The notes beneath the pieces are model-generated. The model was given only the letters and a program-made list of their open reading frames with translations. It searched no databases and had not been told where the DNA came from. Made by a program: the position numbers and the translations under genes. Source: Mesorhizobium sp. L-2-11 (GTDB lineage: Bacteria; Pseudomonadota; Alphaproteobacteria; Rhizobiales; Rhizobiaceae). Taken from it: a stretch of 64,000 nucleotides of DNA. Shown piece after piece: positions 9,868-19,338 of this stretch. Each line of letters opens with the position of its first letter. Positions within the stretch are counted from its first letter, which is position 1. The stretch lies in contig NZ_AP023257.1 in the NCBI RefSeq assembly GCF_016756595.1, positions 682,001-746,000 on the forward strand, given 5' to 3'.

Positions 9868-10529
9868 TGCATTCGCTTGATGGACATGAGATCGTTGTCG
9901 CCAGCCACAATGCCGGCAAATTGCGCGAATTCGCCGATCTGATGGCGCCGTTCGGAATAGAAGCGAAGTCGGCCAAGGACTATGGCCTGCCGGAGCCGGA
10001 CGAGACCGGCACCACCTTCGAGGAGAACGCCTATATCAAAGCTGTTGCCGCCGCCAAGGCGACGGGTCTGCCGGCATTGTCGGACGATTCCGGCCTGTGT
10101 GTCGATGCGCTAAGCGGAGCGCCCGGCGTCTACACCGCCAACTGGGCCGAGGCGCCGGACGGGTCCCGCGACTTCGGCATGGCGATGCAGCGAGCCGAAG
10201 TGGCGTTGCAGGAAGTCGGCGCGGTTGATCCTGCGCAGCGCAAGGGTCGCTTCGTCGCCGTCATCTGCCTGGCCTTTCCCGACGGCGCGGCCGAATATTT
10301 CCGCGGTGAGGTCGGGGGCACGCTGATATGGCCGCCGCGCGGCGAACTCGGCTTCGGCTACGACCCGGTGTTCGTGCCGGACGGTTTCGAAAAGACCTTC
10401 GGCGAGATGACCGCAGAGGAGAAACATGGCTGGAAGCCTGGCCAGCCGACGGCATTGTCGCATCGGGCTCGCGCCTTCCAGAAATTCGCGCTGGCCAGAC
10501 TGGATTTGGCGCGATCGACCGTGAAATGA
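9867..10529 (+). CDS. rdgB: dITP/XTP pyrophosphatase (non-canonical purine NTPase)
   Basis: Housecleaning enzyme that hydrolyses dITP, XTP and related nucleotides to monophosphates (220 aa, Ham1 family). Near the N-terminus is [13 protein letters not shown], the family substrate motif, followed by [13 protein letters not shown] with the catalytic Asp pair, and [13 protein letters not shown] in the second half. The ATG at 9867 overlaps the preceding TGA, and its own stop overlaps the hemW start (ATGA). This chain of overlaps marks one operon. Confidence 0.95.
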   Translation: MHSLDGHEIVVASHNAGKLREFADLMAPFGIEAKSAKDYGLPEPDETGTTFEENAYIKAVAAAKATGLPALSDDSGLCVDALSGAPGVYTANWAEAPDGSRDFGMAMQRAEVALQEVGAVDPAQRKGRFVAVICLAFPDGAAEYFRGEVGGTLIWPPRGELGFGYDPVFVPDGFEKTFGEMTAEEKHGWKPGQPTALSHRARAFQKFALARLDLARSTVK

Positions 10530-11689
10530 CCATGCTGCTCGACCGCAGCCCCGGTTTCGGCGTCTACGTTCACTGGCCGTTCTGCGCGGCCAAGTGCCCC
10601 TATTGCGACTTCAACAGCCATGTCCGCCACCAGCCGGTCGATCAGGAGCGGTTTGCACGCGCCTTCGAGACCGAGCTTGCGACGATGCGCAACCGCACCG
10701 GACCGCGCGAGGTGACCAGCATTTTTCTCGGCGGCGGCACGCCATCGCTGATGAAGCCGCAAACCGTGGCGACGGTGCTGGACGCGGTGGCGAAGAACTG
10801 GACAGTGCCCGCCGGCATCGAGGTGACGCTGGAAGCCAACCCGTCTTCGGTCGAGGCCGAGCGCTTTCGCGGCTACCGGGCGGCAGGCGTCAACCGGGTG
10901 TCGCTCGGCGTGCAGGCGCTGAACGACAAGGATCTGCGCTTCCTCGGCCGACTGCACAGTGTCGATGAAGCGCTGCATGCAATCGGTCTGGCGCGTGAGA
11001 TTTTCCCGCGGCTGTCGTTCGACCTGATCTACGCACGGCCCGGCCAGACAGCGGAAGCGTGGCAGGCGGAGCTCGAGCAGGCGATCGGCCACGCCGCCGA
11101 CCACCTGTCGCTCTACCAGCTGACCATCGAGGAAGGCACGCCGTTCCACGCACTGCATGCGGCCAGGAAATTCGCTATCCCCGACAATGACCATGCCGCC
11201 GATCTCTACGCGTTGACGCAGGAGATCACCGCGGCGCATGGGCTGCCGGCCTACGAGATTTCCAACCACGCCAGATCAGGCGCCGAAAGCCGGCACAATC
11301 TCACCTATTGGCGCTATGGCGAATATGTCGGCGTCGGTCCCGGCGCGCATGGCCGCTTCGTCGAAAACGGCCGACGCGTGGTGACGATCGCCGAAAGAAT
11401 GCCGGAAACCTGGGCCAATCTGGTCGAGGCCAAGGGCCATGGCGTCACCGGCGGCGAGATCTTGACGCGCTCGGAAGAGGCAGACGAGTTCCTGTTGATG
11501 GGGCTGAGGCTGGCCGAGGGCATCGACCTCTCACGCTACGAAGCGTTTTCCGGCCGCGGCCTGTCGACGGCGCGGCTGTCGGTGCTGCAGGGCGAGGGAC
11601 TGGTGGCGCCGATCGGCAACGCCCGCCTGCGCGCCACGCCGGCCGGCATGATCGTGCTCGACGCGGTGGTGGCGGATTTGGCGCGGTAA
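10526..11689 (+). CDS. hemW: HemW, radical SAM heme chaperone family
   Basis: Radical SAM protein (387 aa) formerly called coproporphyrinogen III oxidase-like. HemW proteins bind heme and are thought to deliver it to respiratory enzymes. The [4Fe-4S] motif is CX3CX2C in [15 protein letters not shown], with cysteines 20, 24 and 27. The GGGTPS and LTIEEGTPF motifs follow. Unlike HemN, HemW has no extra Cys in the CX3CX2C context. The ATG at 10526 overlaps the rdgB TGA; a second ATG two codons later is also possible. It ends the rph operon. Confidence 0.93.
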   Translation: MTMLLDRSPGFGVYVHWPFCAAKCPYCDFNSHVRHQPVDQERFARAFETELATMRNRTGPREVTSIFLGGGTPSLMKPQTVATVLDAVAKNWTVPAGIEVTLEANPSSVEAERFRGYRAAGVNRVSLGVQALNDKDLRFLGRLHSVDEALHAIGLAREIFPRLSFDLIYARPGQTAEAWQAELEQAIGHAADHLSLYQLTIEEGTPFHALHAARKFAIPDNDHAADLYALTQEITAAHGLPAYEISNHARSGAESRHNLTYWRYGEYVGVGPGAHGRFVENGRRVVTIAERMPETWANLVEAKGHGVTGGEILTRSEEADEFLLMGLRLAEGIDLSRYEAFSGRGLSTARLSVLQGEGLVAPIGNARLRATPAGMIVLDAVVADLAR

Positions 11690-11717
11690 AGCATCGGATC
11701 AGGAGCCGCTGGCGCGC

Positions 11718-12623
11718 CTATTTCAGGCTGAATACCTCGATCGTCTCGGCGCGCCCTTTGACCTCGTGATAGCCGCAGGACCTGAAATAATGTCTGCCTT
11801 CAGGCCAGTGCTCGACGAATTGGGCGCTGACCAACAGCGGCTTGTCCAGTTTTCGCGTCAATCCCTCAATACGAAAGGCCAAATTCACGGCATCGCCCAG
11901 CGCGGTGTTGATGCCTTTGCCCATGGCGCCGATAGCAACTTCACCGACATGAAGGCCAATGCGGCAGTCGAGTACGATGTCGTGTTGTTCCCTGACCAGT
12001 ACTCGGGTCGGCGACGTAGCCGCGTCTTCCGCAGCGCGCAGCGCCTGGGCAGCCTGAACCGCACAGACACAGACATCCGCTGCGGTCCCGTGCCAATAAG
12101 CAAATACACAATCACCGATGAATTTGTCGATCGAGGCACCGTAGTGCTTCAAGATCACATTGCAGTCCATATACCACTCGGCCAGGAGGGCGGCCACCTG
12201 TTCCGGCGATAGCCTTGCGCTAATTCCGGTAAACCCCTTCAAATCAGCAACGAACAGGGTGGCCGGCCGGCTCTTGGGGGCTGCCGGCTTGCCCCATTGC
12301 GTTTTTGTGTTCGCCGCTGGCGAATCCAGATCGGGGGCAGTCGTGCCCTGTTCGAAAAGAAAAATCGATCTGCCGAACTGGACGCGATCGCCGGTGTGCA
12401 GCACACGCGCGGTTGTCAGCGCCACGTCATTCACATAGCTGCCATTGGCACTGCCGACATCAACAACCCAGTAGTTCGCGCCGTCGCGCCGGATCGTTGC
12501 ATGCTGGCGCGAAACTTCCCCGTCTGCCAGGCGTATGGTGGCATTTTCGCCACGACCAATCAGGTTGAAATCTCCCAGCTCATAGGCCTCTCTGTTGCTC
12601 AGTTCGGTTAAAATTGCCGACAT
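11718..12623 (-). CDS. FHA-domain class III adenylate cyclase
   Basis: Predicted cytoplasmic signalling enzyme (301 aa) combining a phosphothreonine-binding FHA domain (about residues 15-90) with a class III cyclase domain (about 120-300). The FHA part keeps its key residues: GRG at 23-25, SRQH at 38-41 and SANGS at 58-62. The cyclase part has both metal aspartates, D127 (VADLKGF) and D171 (KFIGDCVF). It also has the adenine-selecting pair K167 and D244 and the transition-state residues N247 and R251, so ATP to cAMP is expected. The ATG at 12623 (MSAILTELSN) is chosen over a longer start without an FHA homologue. No transmembrane segment is visible. It is convergent with hemW and stands alone, so the kinase that would mark its partner is not identified. 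Confidence 0.9.
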   Translation of the reverse strand: MSAILTELSNREAYELGDFNLIGRGENATIRLADGEVSRQHATIRRDGANYWVVDVGSANGSYVNDVALTTARVLHTGDRVQFGRSIFLFEQGTTAPDLDSPAANTKTQWGKPAAPKSRPATLFVADLKGFTGISARLSPEQVAALLAEWYMDCNVILKHYGASIDKFIGDCVFAYWHGTAADVCVCAVQAAQALRAAEDAATSPTRVLVREQHDIVLDCRIGLHVGEVAIGAMGKGINTALGDAVNLAFRIEGLTRKLDKPLLVSAQFVEHWPEGRHYFRSCGYHEVKGRAETIEVFSLK

Positions 12624-12873
12624 AGTCCTCTCCCGTACGCTCAATCGCGCACGCAGGACCAATACTAACACGGAGCGTTGCGAACAGAGACTGGCGGTCC
12701 ATCATACAAAAGGAGTTGGTGAAGACGTCCTCTTCGTCTGCAGCCAGAACCGCTTGCGCAGGTCTGGTGCGTCTGCTGGAGCGCGCCTCGTAGTATCTGG
12801 CGAATAATGCGGCCGAGCGTTTCCCCATGCTTTTGAGAGAAGTGTCTCGGGCCAATCGCCAGGGTTGCGGTAG

Positions 12874-13062
12874 TCAGGCGTCGTGCCTGGGGCGGCGCTT
12901 GGCGTGATCTTTCTCGGCGTCCGCCTCACCGTCGCGAGCCGGCTTGGCCTCACCCTTGTCGCGGCGGGCGCGGTATCGATCGCTTGTCGGATGTGGGGAC
13001 GCTCCGTTGCGGGAGCTTTTCGTTTCAAGGCGGGTGATGAAAATGTCGAAGCGATTGGGCAT
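12874..13062 (-). CDS. Small basic hypothetical protein (second of a pair)
   Basis: Possible 62-aa protein starting MPNRFDIFITRLETKSSRNG and ending in a strongly charged tail rich in Arg, Lys, Asp and His. The ATG at 13062 lies 7 bp after the stop of the upstream small gene, and GGAG sits in the end of that gene, so coupling is plausible. No family is recognised. GC-rich DNA gives many open frames, so this call rests on position only. Confidence 0.4.
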   Translation of the reverse strand: MPNRFDIFITRLETKSSRNGASPHPTSDRYRARRDKGEAKPARDGEADAEKDHAKRRPRHDA

Positions 13063-13069
13063 CGTCTGG

Positions 13070-13267
13070 TCAGTGCTCCATCGTGCTGCCGGTGCCGGTC
13101 GAGGGCTCGATTTCCAGCTTGGTTGCCTTTGACCGACGGCGCTTCCGCGGCTTTTCAGCCAAGCCGGCGCCGGCTTTGGCAGGCAGACTCTTGTCCGTTC
13201 GCGCGGCAAAGCGCTTGCGGCCTGCATAGTAAGGTTCGAAAACGTCCTGTATCTTGAGGCTGTCCAT
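13070..13267 (-). CDS. Small basic hypothetical protein
   Basis: Predicted 65-aa protein (MDSLKIQDVFEPYYAGRK...) with a Lys/Arg-rich middle (AEKPRKRRRSKATKLEIEP) and a Thr/Ser-rich end. The ATG at 13267 has a near-perfect ribosome site, GGGAGGAGC, a few bases upstream. This is the main evidence that it is real. The composition would suit nucleic-acid binding, but no domain is recognised. It lies in the 810-bp region between the cyclase gene and rsmI, where nothing else convincing is seen apart from the small frame just downstream. Confidence 0.6.
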   Translation of the reverse strand: MDSLKIQDVFEPYYAGRKRFAARTDKSLPAKAGAGLAEKPRKRRRSKATKLEIEPSTGTGSTMEH

Positions 13268-13433
13268 CCTGCTCCTCCCGAGATCAGGCATAAATCCGCC
13301 GGGCACGGTTTCGTTCCGTACTGTGGCGAAGGCATGACGGCCGCGTCACTCCGGCATGGGTTTTGCAACCCGGCGTGAGCCGTGCCAAACAGGGCCGAAT
13401 GCATTCAAGGTCAGAGCCTGACGGGGGACACAA

Positions 13434-14381
13434 GTGACCGGCGAGTCGGCAAAACGCAGCTACGTGATCGGCCAGACCGAGATATCGGCCCGGCCGCTCG
13501 AGCCGGCGCTCTACCTGGTGGCGACGCCGATCGGCAATCTCGCCGACATCACATTACGCGCGCTTGAAACGCTCGCCGCCGCCGACATCGTCGCCTGCGA
13601 GGACACGCGTGTCAGCCGCGTGCTGCTCGACCGCTACGGCATTCGCCGCCGCACCACGGCCTATCATGAGCACAATGCCGGCGAGGCCGGCCCAAAACTG
13701 ATCGCAGCCTTGCTGGCGGGGCAGAGCGTGGCGCTGATCTCGGACGCCGGCACGCCGCTGATTTCCGATCCGGGCTACCGACTGGTCGGCGAAGCGCTCG
13801 ACCAGGGCATTCGCGTCGTGCCGATCCCCGGCCCGTCGGCGCCACTCGCGGCGCTGACCGCCTCCGGACTGCCTTCCGACGCCTTCCTGTTCGCCGGCTT
13901 CCTGCCAGTGAAGACCGGCCAGCGGCTGACGCGGCTGGAAGCGCTGAAGGCGGTGCCGGCGACGCTGATCTTCTTCGAATCGCCGCGCCGGCTGACCGAG
14001 ACGCTTAGTGCCATGGTCGAGGCGCTGGGTGGCGCCCGCAAGGCGGCGATCGGCCGCGAGTTGACCAAGGCCTTCGAGGAGATACGGACCGGCACCTTGC
14101 AGTCGCTGGCCGATCATTACGCGGCGGCCGACACGCCGAAGGGCGAGATCGTCATCTGCGTCGGCCCGGCAGACGCAACGGCCGACGAGCCGGCCGACAT
14201 CGACCGGCTTCTGCTTTCGCTTGCCGCCGAGATGCCGGCCTCCAAGGCGGCGGCGGAAGCCGCCAGGATGACCGGCGGCCAGAAGCAGGCGCTTTACCGG
14301 CGGCTGCTCGAACTCAAGGATATTGGGACCAGGGGCGATACTGGGAACAAGGGCGATACTGGCAAAGACGGCGATGGCTGA
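13434..14381 (+). CDS. rsmI: 16S rRNA (cytidine1402-2'-O)-methyltransferase RsmI
   Basis: SAM-dependent methyltransferase (315 aa) that 2'-O-methylates C1402 in the ribosomal decoding centre. It has the tetrapyrrole-methylase fold, with [20 protein letters not shown] at the N-terminus, then [27 protein letters not shown] and a PGPSA loop. The start is a GTG at 13434 behind GGGGGA; no ATG is available upstream of the conserved core. The last 18 residues form an unusual Gly-X-X run ([18 protein letters not shown]) encoded by short tandem repeats. The stop overlaps the yraN start by 8 bp, the conserved rsmI-yraN order. Confidence 0.94.
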   Translation: MTGESAKRSYVIGQTEISARPLEPALYLVATPIGNLADITLRALETLAAADIVACEDTRVSRVLLDRYGIRRRTTAYHEHNAGEAGPKLIAALLAGQSVALISDAGTPLISDPGYRLVGEALDQGIRVVPIPGPSAPLAALTASGLPSDAFLFAGFLPVKTGQRLTRLEALKAVPATLIFFESPRRLTETLSAMVEALGGARKAAIGRELTKAFEEIRTGTLQSLADHYAAADTPKGEIVICVGPADATADEPADIDRLLLSLAAEMPASKAAAEAARMTGGQKQALYRRLLELKDIGTRGDTGNKGDTGKDGDG

Positions 14382-14751
14382 ACGCCCGGTCGCCAGCCGC
14401 CAGCGGGCCTATCGGCGCGGCCACCGCAGCGAGTGGCTGGCGGCTGCGGCATTGATGGTGAAGGGCTATCGGATCCTGGCCCGCCGCCACCGCACGCGGT
14501 TCGGCGAGATCGACCTGATCGCGCGGCGCGGCGACCTGGTGCTGATCGTCGAGGTGAAGGCGCGCCGTACATTGACGGAAGCGATGGAAGCTGTTCGCTA
14601 CGAATCGGAGCGCCGCATCGAAAGCGCCGCCGATCTCTGGCTGTCGCGCCAGTCCGACTATGGCAGTTTGACGGTGCGCTTCGACATGGTCGCGGTGCTG
14701 CCGTGGCGCTGGCCGGTGCATGTCGAGAACGTTTTTTACGGGCGGAGCTAG
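14374..14751 (+). CDS. yraN: YraN family (UPF0102) endonuclease-like protein
   Basis: A 125-aa protein with a Holliday-junction-resolvase-like PD-(D/E)XK fold. The family motif is visible as [24 protein letters not shown] (in two parts: GEIDLI and VEVKAR), which carries the likely Asp and Glu-X-Lys metal site. The N-terminal ARG/HRSE region ([13 protein letters not shown]) is also typical. Cellular function is poorly known. The ATG at 14374 lies inside the end of rsmI. The 271 bp that follow hold no convincing gene. Confidence 0.9.
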   Translation: MAERPVASRQRAYRRGHRSEWLAAAALMVKGYRILARRHRTRFGEIDLIARRGDLVLIVEVKARRTLTEAMEAVRYESERRIESAADLWLSRQSDYGSLTVRFDMVAVLPWRWPVHVENVFYGRS

Positions 14752-15022
14752 GCTCTGGAAGTCGCCGATCGGATCCGGATCGCAGCGCATGGACCATTCC
14801 ACGTAGAAAGCTCCATCGAGGCATAATCCAGGTCGATGCGCCAGCCGGCTCGGTCGCGGCTTTCCACACGTTTGCGGTCGCAGCGCGAAGTTTCGTCCCG
14901 GGAAGTAGTGCCGACCTTCAAACGCCAGTTGACTTTCGGCTACAGGCGCCGATTCTCAAGTCCAAGGCGGCCTGCCGAGCAACTTGCCGCCCGAACGATC
15001 AGCACGATGATCGAGAGCAGCT

Positions 15023-17056
15023 TTGAACCTGGTCAATCCGCCGAGCCTTGTTCTAAACGGTGTCGAGTTCGATTTCGACGCCGGTCTCCTGCACGGCGAG
15101 CATGGTGAAGATGTCCCGCTGCGGCCTCAATCGCTCGCGGTGCTGAAGCATCTGGTCGCCAACGCCAACCGTGTCGTGACCAAGGAGGAGCTCCTGGACG
15201 CTGTCTGGCCCGGCATCGCGGTGACGGAAAACAGTCTTTCCCAGTGTATCAGCGAAATCAGGAAAGCCATCGGCGACGAGAAGCAGAGCCTGCTCAAGAC
15301 AGTCGCGCGACGGGGATATCGCTTTGTCCCCGAAAGCCAAGCGCCCGGCATACCTCACGATCGCTACCCGCAGGTTCACGGCACTGCCTCTCCTGATCAG
15401 CACGAGACCAAAAGCCGGCGAAGCCTGATATTTTTAAGCGCTGCACTGGCAATCGTTGCCGCAGTCGCGGCGTTCATCTGGAGGCCTACATTTGATACGG
15501 AAGTGCCGACCTCGCTCTCGATCGCGGTTCTGCCGTTCGCAAATCTCAGCGAAGCCAAGGAGCAGGCCTATCTTGCCAACGGTTTCGCCGACGATCTGAC
15601 GACAGAGCTGGCTCGCGTTCCCGGACTGTTCGTCGTCTCGCGCAATGCCACGCGTGCATATCGCAACAGCGGTCTGCCGCCGGCGAAGATCGCCAAAGAG
15701 CTCGGCGTCCGCTACCTGCTGGAGGGCTCGGTTAGACGCCTCGGCGATGAAGTGCGCATCAATGCGCACCTGGTCGATGCCTCGACGGTTGGCCAGATCT
15801 GGGCCGAGCGGTTCGAAGGTCCGTTCAGCGATGTGTTCAAGCTCCAGGACCAGGTGACCGGTCAGATTGTCGCCGCCCTGCAGCTGAAGCTCGTGCCGGG
15901 AAAAGCAAACCTGGCGGTGTCCGGCGATACTGACGATCCGGAAGCTTACCAGGCTTTTCGGCGCGCTATCGAGGCGCGACGGACGGATACGCCATCAGGC
16001 ACCGTGGAAGCATCTGACTACCTGCGCCAGGCCTTGGCGCTGGATGCCGATTTCGGCGCGGCGGCCGCGGAACTGGCATGGCTCCATTGGGACGCCGACG
16101 ACGCGAGGAGACAGGCTCTAGGGCTCAGTTGGACCGAAATCGACGACGAGCTCTACGGCAATCTGGCCATCGCTGCCGGAAATCCGTCTCCCGGTTACTA
16201 TCAGCTGATTTCCGAGCTTCTGGTCCGGGAGCACAGGTCCGACGAGGCGGTGGCTGCCCTGCAAAAGGCGATAGCGCTCGACCCGAGCGATTCCTGGACC
16301 TATGAAGGGCTGAGCCAGGCCCTCATCTTCAACGGCAGGCCGGCAGAGGGGCGAACCTTTCTCGACGCGGCCCTACGCGTCGATCCCGGGTGGACGGAGT
16401 GGCGACACTACCAGGCTGGCTTGGCAGCGTTCGGCCAGGGCCGCTACGAGGAGGCGGTCGCGCAGCTTGAGCAGGTCGATGTTCGGTCGCCCAATCCCTG
16501 GACGAAGTTCTACGGCCTGCATGTTCTTGTCGCAGCGCTTGCGCATCTCGATCGCCTGCCGGAAGCGGCCTCAGCCCTGGAGCAGCTCCGAGGCTTGCTG
16601 TCGGAAAGGCAGGAAGGTCAGCCGAACCTGCTGATTGCGCAGCAGTTCTTCGTCTACAAGCGACCGGAAGACATTGCTCGCCTGCTCGATGGCTTGAGGA
16701 AGGCTGGGGTTTCTGAGCTTCCTGCCGGAATGGAACCCGAATCCGCTGAACGGATGAATGGCGTCGAGATCGGCAATCTCATATTCGGACGCGAACTGAC
16801 GGGACGCCAGGTTCTGCCCGATGTCTTAGCCTACCATGCTCTGATTGCGGCAGACGGCAGCGTGACCCGAAGAGTTGGTGAGGAGGTCGTGACCGGTCGG
16901 ATGTGGGTGCAGGGCGACAGCCTGTGCAGCGCCTATCCGCGTAAACTGACGGGCTGTGGCGCCGTGTTCCGCAACCTGAACGGCACACCCGGAGCCGCGA
17001 ACGAATACATCCTGCTGCCTCGCTTCAAGCGTTATGAATTCTCGGTGACGAAGTAG
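15023..17056 (+). CDS. Winged-helix regulator with TolB-like and TPR domains (CadC-like architecture)
   Basis: Membrane-anchored regulator of 677 aa. Residues 5-103 form an OmpR/PhoB-type winged helix (VPLRPQSLAVLKHLVANANR, then SLSQCISEIRKAIGD and VARRGYRFVPE). A single membrane helix follows at 134-153. Residues 165-290 form a periplasmic TolB-like/FlgO-like domain (SIAVLPFANLS, NGFADDLTTELAR, YLLEGSVRR), and TPR units such as ALDADFGAAAAELAWLHW and ALDPSDSWTYEGLSQAL follow. CadC-type proteins bind DNA from the membrane in response to a periplasmic signal. The first usable start is TTG 15023; no better start lies upstream. The target is unknown. A cytoplasmic relative with a different DNA-binding head occurs at 30943. 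Confidence 0.85.
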   Translation: MNLVNPPSLVLNGVEFDFDAGLLHGEHGEDVPLRPQSLAVLKHLVANANRVVTKEELLDAVWPGIAVTENSLSQCISEIRKAIGDEKQSLLKTVARRGYRFVPESQAPGIPHDRYPQVHGTASPDQHETKSRRSLIFLSAALAIVAAVAAFIWRPTFDTEVPTSLSIAVLPFANLSEAKEQAYLANGFADDLTTELARVPGLFVVSRNATRAYRNSGLPPAKIAKELGVRYLLEGSVRRLGDEVRINAHLVDASTVGQIWAERFEGPFSDVFKLQDQVTGQIVAALQLKLVPGKANLAVSGDTDDPEAYQAFRRAIEARRTDTPSGTVEASDYLRQALALDADFGAAAAELAWLHWDADDARRQALGLSWTEIDDELYGNLAIAAGNPSPGYYQLISELLVREHRSDEAVAALQKAIALDPSDSWTYEGLSQALIFNGRPAEGRTFLDAALRVDPGWTEWRHYQAGLAAFGQGRYEEAVAQLEQVDVRSPNPWTKFYGLHVLVAALAHLDRLPEAASALEQLRGLLSERQEGQPNLLIAQQFFVYKRPEDIARLLDGLRKAGVSELPAGMEPESAERMNGVEIGNLIFGRELTGRQVLPDVLAYHALIAADGSVTRRVGEEVVTGRMWVQGDSLCSAYPRKLTGCGAVFRNLNGTPGAANEYILLPRFKRYEFSVTK

Positions 17057-17073
17057 CAGCACTTCGCTGTGTT

Positions 17074-17400
17074 TTACAGCGGCCATGAGAGATTGAGGTT
17101 CATTTCGCTCATGCCTTCGGTGACGTACGGGCCACAGCGCTTCAATGCGTCGGCGAAATCCTTGGCCAAGCCCTTGAACGTCTCGGTCTGTGGCGCAACA
17201 TCGACGATTTGGATGGCACTGACGTGCCCCTCGCTGGTGAAGCTGACGTGGACATCTGCACTGAAGCTGATTCCGCGCATCGCCGTCTGCGTAGTCCAAC
17301 AGCTTGCTGCCCGTTCGACAATGTAGCGGGTCAGATCATCCCCAGCGGACGCGGTGGTTGCGGCGCCGATCACGAGAACTCCCAAGATGCGGTTGATCAT
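17074..17400 (-). CDS. Small exported hypothetical protein with TonB/TolA C-terminal-like fold
   Basis: Predicted 108-aa protein with a signal peptide (MINRILGVLVIGAATTASAGD). The mature part (ADVHVSFTSEGHVSAIQIVD, then FADALKRCGPYV) resembles TonB/TolA C-terminal domains, with two Cys that could pair. The ATG at 17400 follows TGAGGAGATAGAGG, a strong ribosome site. It is convergent with the TPR regulator, with 17 bp between the stops. The comparison with TonB-type folds is by eye. Confidence 0.68.
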   Translation of the reverse strand: MINRILGVLVIGAATTASAGDDLTRYIVERAASCWTTQTAMRGISFSADVHVSFTSEGHVSAIQIVDVAPQTETFKGLAKDFADALKRCGPYVTEGMSEMNLNLSWPL

Positions 17401-17675
17401 CCTCTATCTCCTCAATTCGACGCCCGAACCGTGTGGGAACGTCGTGGGAGAGGACGCGAGGGCTCGTTCGAAGTCATGATATCGGCGTGAAAAAGTTCTG
17501 AAGAGTGGTGAACGCAGTCGATTTGGCTATCGGATGCACCAAGCGGGCGAGGACGGCCCGGCGAGGACGGCTTGGGTCGGAGGGGCGGGTCTACGCTGGT
17601 CGTCCCCCACCGTCAGCCGACATTGTCAGGCCAAGCGAACAAATAGAGTCCTGGCGACAAAATAAGCGTGCCGCC

Positions 17676-18482
17676 TCACCCCCAGACGAGCAGCGCCGCC
17701 AGGCCGACGCTGCCGATGACCAGCCGCCACCAGCCGAACAGCGAATAGCCGTGGCGCGACACGTAGTTGAGCAGGAAGCGCACGACGACAAGCGCCGCGA
17801 CGAAGGCGGCGATGAAACCGGCAGCGATGATCGGCAGATCGGCGCTGGTCAGCACATTGCGGTTCTTGAACAGGTCGAAGGCGAAGGCGCCGACCATCGT
17901 CGGCATGGCGAGAAAGAAGGAGAATTCCGCAGCCGCCCGTTTGTCGACGCCCAGAAGCAGCGCGCCGACGATCGTCGAACCGGAGCGCGACGTGCCGGGG
18001 ATCAGCGAAAGGCACTGGAACAGTCCGATCTGCAGATAGAGCCGGAGCGGAAACCGCTCGACGTCGTGATAGAGCGGTTTTGGCTTGAAGCGATCCACCC
18101 ACAGCAGGACCAGGCCGCCGATGATCAGCATGATGCAGATCAGCCTCGGCGATTCAAACAGCACCGTCTTGATGAAGCCATGCGCCAGCGCGCCGATGGC
18201 GGCCGCCGGCAGAAAGGCGACGAGGATGCCGAGAACGAAATGCCGCGTCACCCGATCACGCGGCAGATCGACCAGGATCTGCCACAGGCGCTGGAAATAG
18301 ACGCTGAGGATCGCCAGTATGGCGCCGAGCTGGATCAGGATCTCGAAGGCCTTGCCGGTCGAATGGAAGCCGAGAAAATGGCCGGCAAGCAGGATATGGC
18401 CGGTTGACGAGACCGGAATGAACTCGGTCATGCCCTCGATCATGCCGAGCAGCAGCGCTTCGACAATGGTCTGGCTTTGCAT
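17676..18482 (-). CDS. uppP: Undecaprenyl-diphosphatase UppP (BacA)
   Basis: Integral membrane phosphatase (268 aa, about eight helices) that recycles undecaprenyl diphosphate for peptidoglycan synthesis. Overproduction confers bacitracin resistance in other bacteria. The two family motifs are present: [14 protein letters not shown] near residue 15-30 and [10 protein letters not shown] near 165-180. The ATG at 18482 ([13 protein letters not shown]) follows GAGGT and places the first helix at the N-terminus. It is divergent from the GST gene. The 275 bp between its stop side and the small exported gene show no gene. Confidence 0.95.
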   Translation of the reverse strand: MQSQTIVEALLLGMIEGMTEFIPVSSTGHILLAGHFLGFHSTGKAFEILIQLGAILAILSVYFQRLWQILVDLPRDRVTRHFVLGILVAFLPAAAIGALAHGFIKTVLFESPRLICIMLIIGGLVLLWVDRFKPKPLYHDVERFPLRLYLQIGLFQCLSLIPGTSRSGSTIVGALLLGVDKRAAAEFSFFLAMPTMVGAFAFDLFKNRNVLTSADLPIIAAGFIAAFVAALVVVRFLLNYVSRHGYSLFGWWRLVIGSVGLAALLVWG

Positions 18483-18645
18483 GGAAACCTCGGCGTTCGA
18501 GTGAGGGCTTTGAAGAACGGCTTGCTTGTCATGGCGCGGAACTCCTCCTATAGGTCGCAGCACCCTGACGGCCACCTGAATCGCGGCGGCCAAGACTTAC
18601 CGGCGCAACCGGCGATTTGCCAGTGCGCTCTATTATCGCGGGACC

Positions 18646-19338
18646 ATGCTGACGCTTTTCCATCACCCGATGTTCGCCACCTGCCGCTTCGTTCGCCTCG
18701 CTTTCGGCGAGTATGGCGAGGAGCTGGCGCTGATCGAGGAAAAGCCGTGGATGCGGCGCAAGGAGTTCCTGGCGCTGAACCCGGCCGGCACGCTGCCGAT
18801 CCTGCTTGCCGAGGGCGACGTGCCGATCGTCGGCGCCATGGTCATCGGCGAATATCTCGACGAGACGCGCGGCGTGCTCAAGCGCGACAAGCGGCTGTTC
18901 GCCGAGGACCCGATGGAGCGCGCCGAAATCCGCCGGCTGACCGACTGGTATCTCAACAAGGCCGATAGCGAGGTGACGCGGCACCTGGTTCGCGAGCGCG
19001 TGCTGAAGCCGATCATGCCGGAAGCGGCGGGCGGCGGTTCGCCCGATTCGGCGGCGATCCGTGCCGCGCGCGCCAACATCCGCCAGCACATGAAATACAC
19101 CAACTGGCTGGCCGGCACCCGCCACTGGCTGGCCGGCAGCAAGGTCACCTATGCCGACCTCGCGGCTGCGGCTGCGCTGTCCGTGCTCGACTATCTCGGC
19201 GAGATCGACTGGCGCGAACACGCTGCGGCGCGCGAATGGTATGCACGGGTGAAATCACGGCCATCGTTCCGGCCGCTTTTGTCCGACCGGGTGCGCGGCC
19301 TGTCGCCGGTGTCACATTATGCGGACCTCGATTTCTAG
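18646..19338 (+). CDS. Glutathione S-transferase family protein
   Basis: A 230-aa GST-like protein with an N-terminal thioredoxin-fold domain ([29 protein letters not shown] with the cis-Pro, then the Glu in [10 protein letters not shown]) and a C-terminal helical domain ([16 protein letters not shown]). Cys13 sits where many bacterial GSTs have their catalytic Ser or Cys. The substrate is unknown. It overlaps the queG start by 20 bp, so the two are coexpressed. Confidence 0.9.
   Translation: MLTLFHHPMFATCRFVRLAFGEYGEELALIEEKPWMRRKEFLALNPAGTLPILLAEGDVPIVGAMVIGEYLDETRGVLKRDKRLFAEDPMERAEIRRLTDWYLNKADSEVTRHLVRERVLKPIMPEAAGGGSPDSAAIRAARANIRQHMKYTNWLAGTRHWLAGSKVTYADLAAAAALSVLDYLGEIDWREHAAAREWYARVKSRPSFRPLLSDRVRGLSPVSHYADLDF

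Noticed and set aside
12580..12855. A 91-aa minus-strand frame upstream of the cyclase gene
   Set aside because: It would start at TTG with no ribosome site, overlaps the cyclase start and shows no recognisable family.
17505..18407. A 300-aa plus-strand frame opposite uppP
   Set aside because: The minus strand carries uppP with both active-site motifs; the plus frame is Asp/Gln/Arg-rich antisense.
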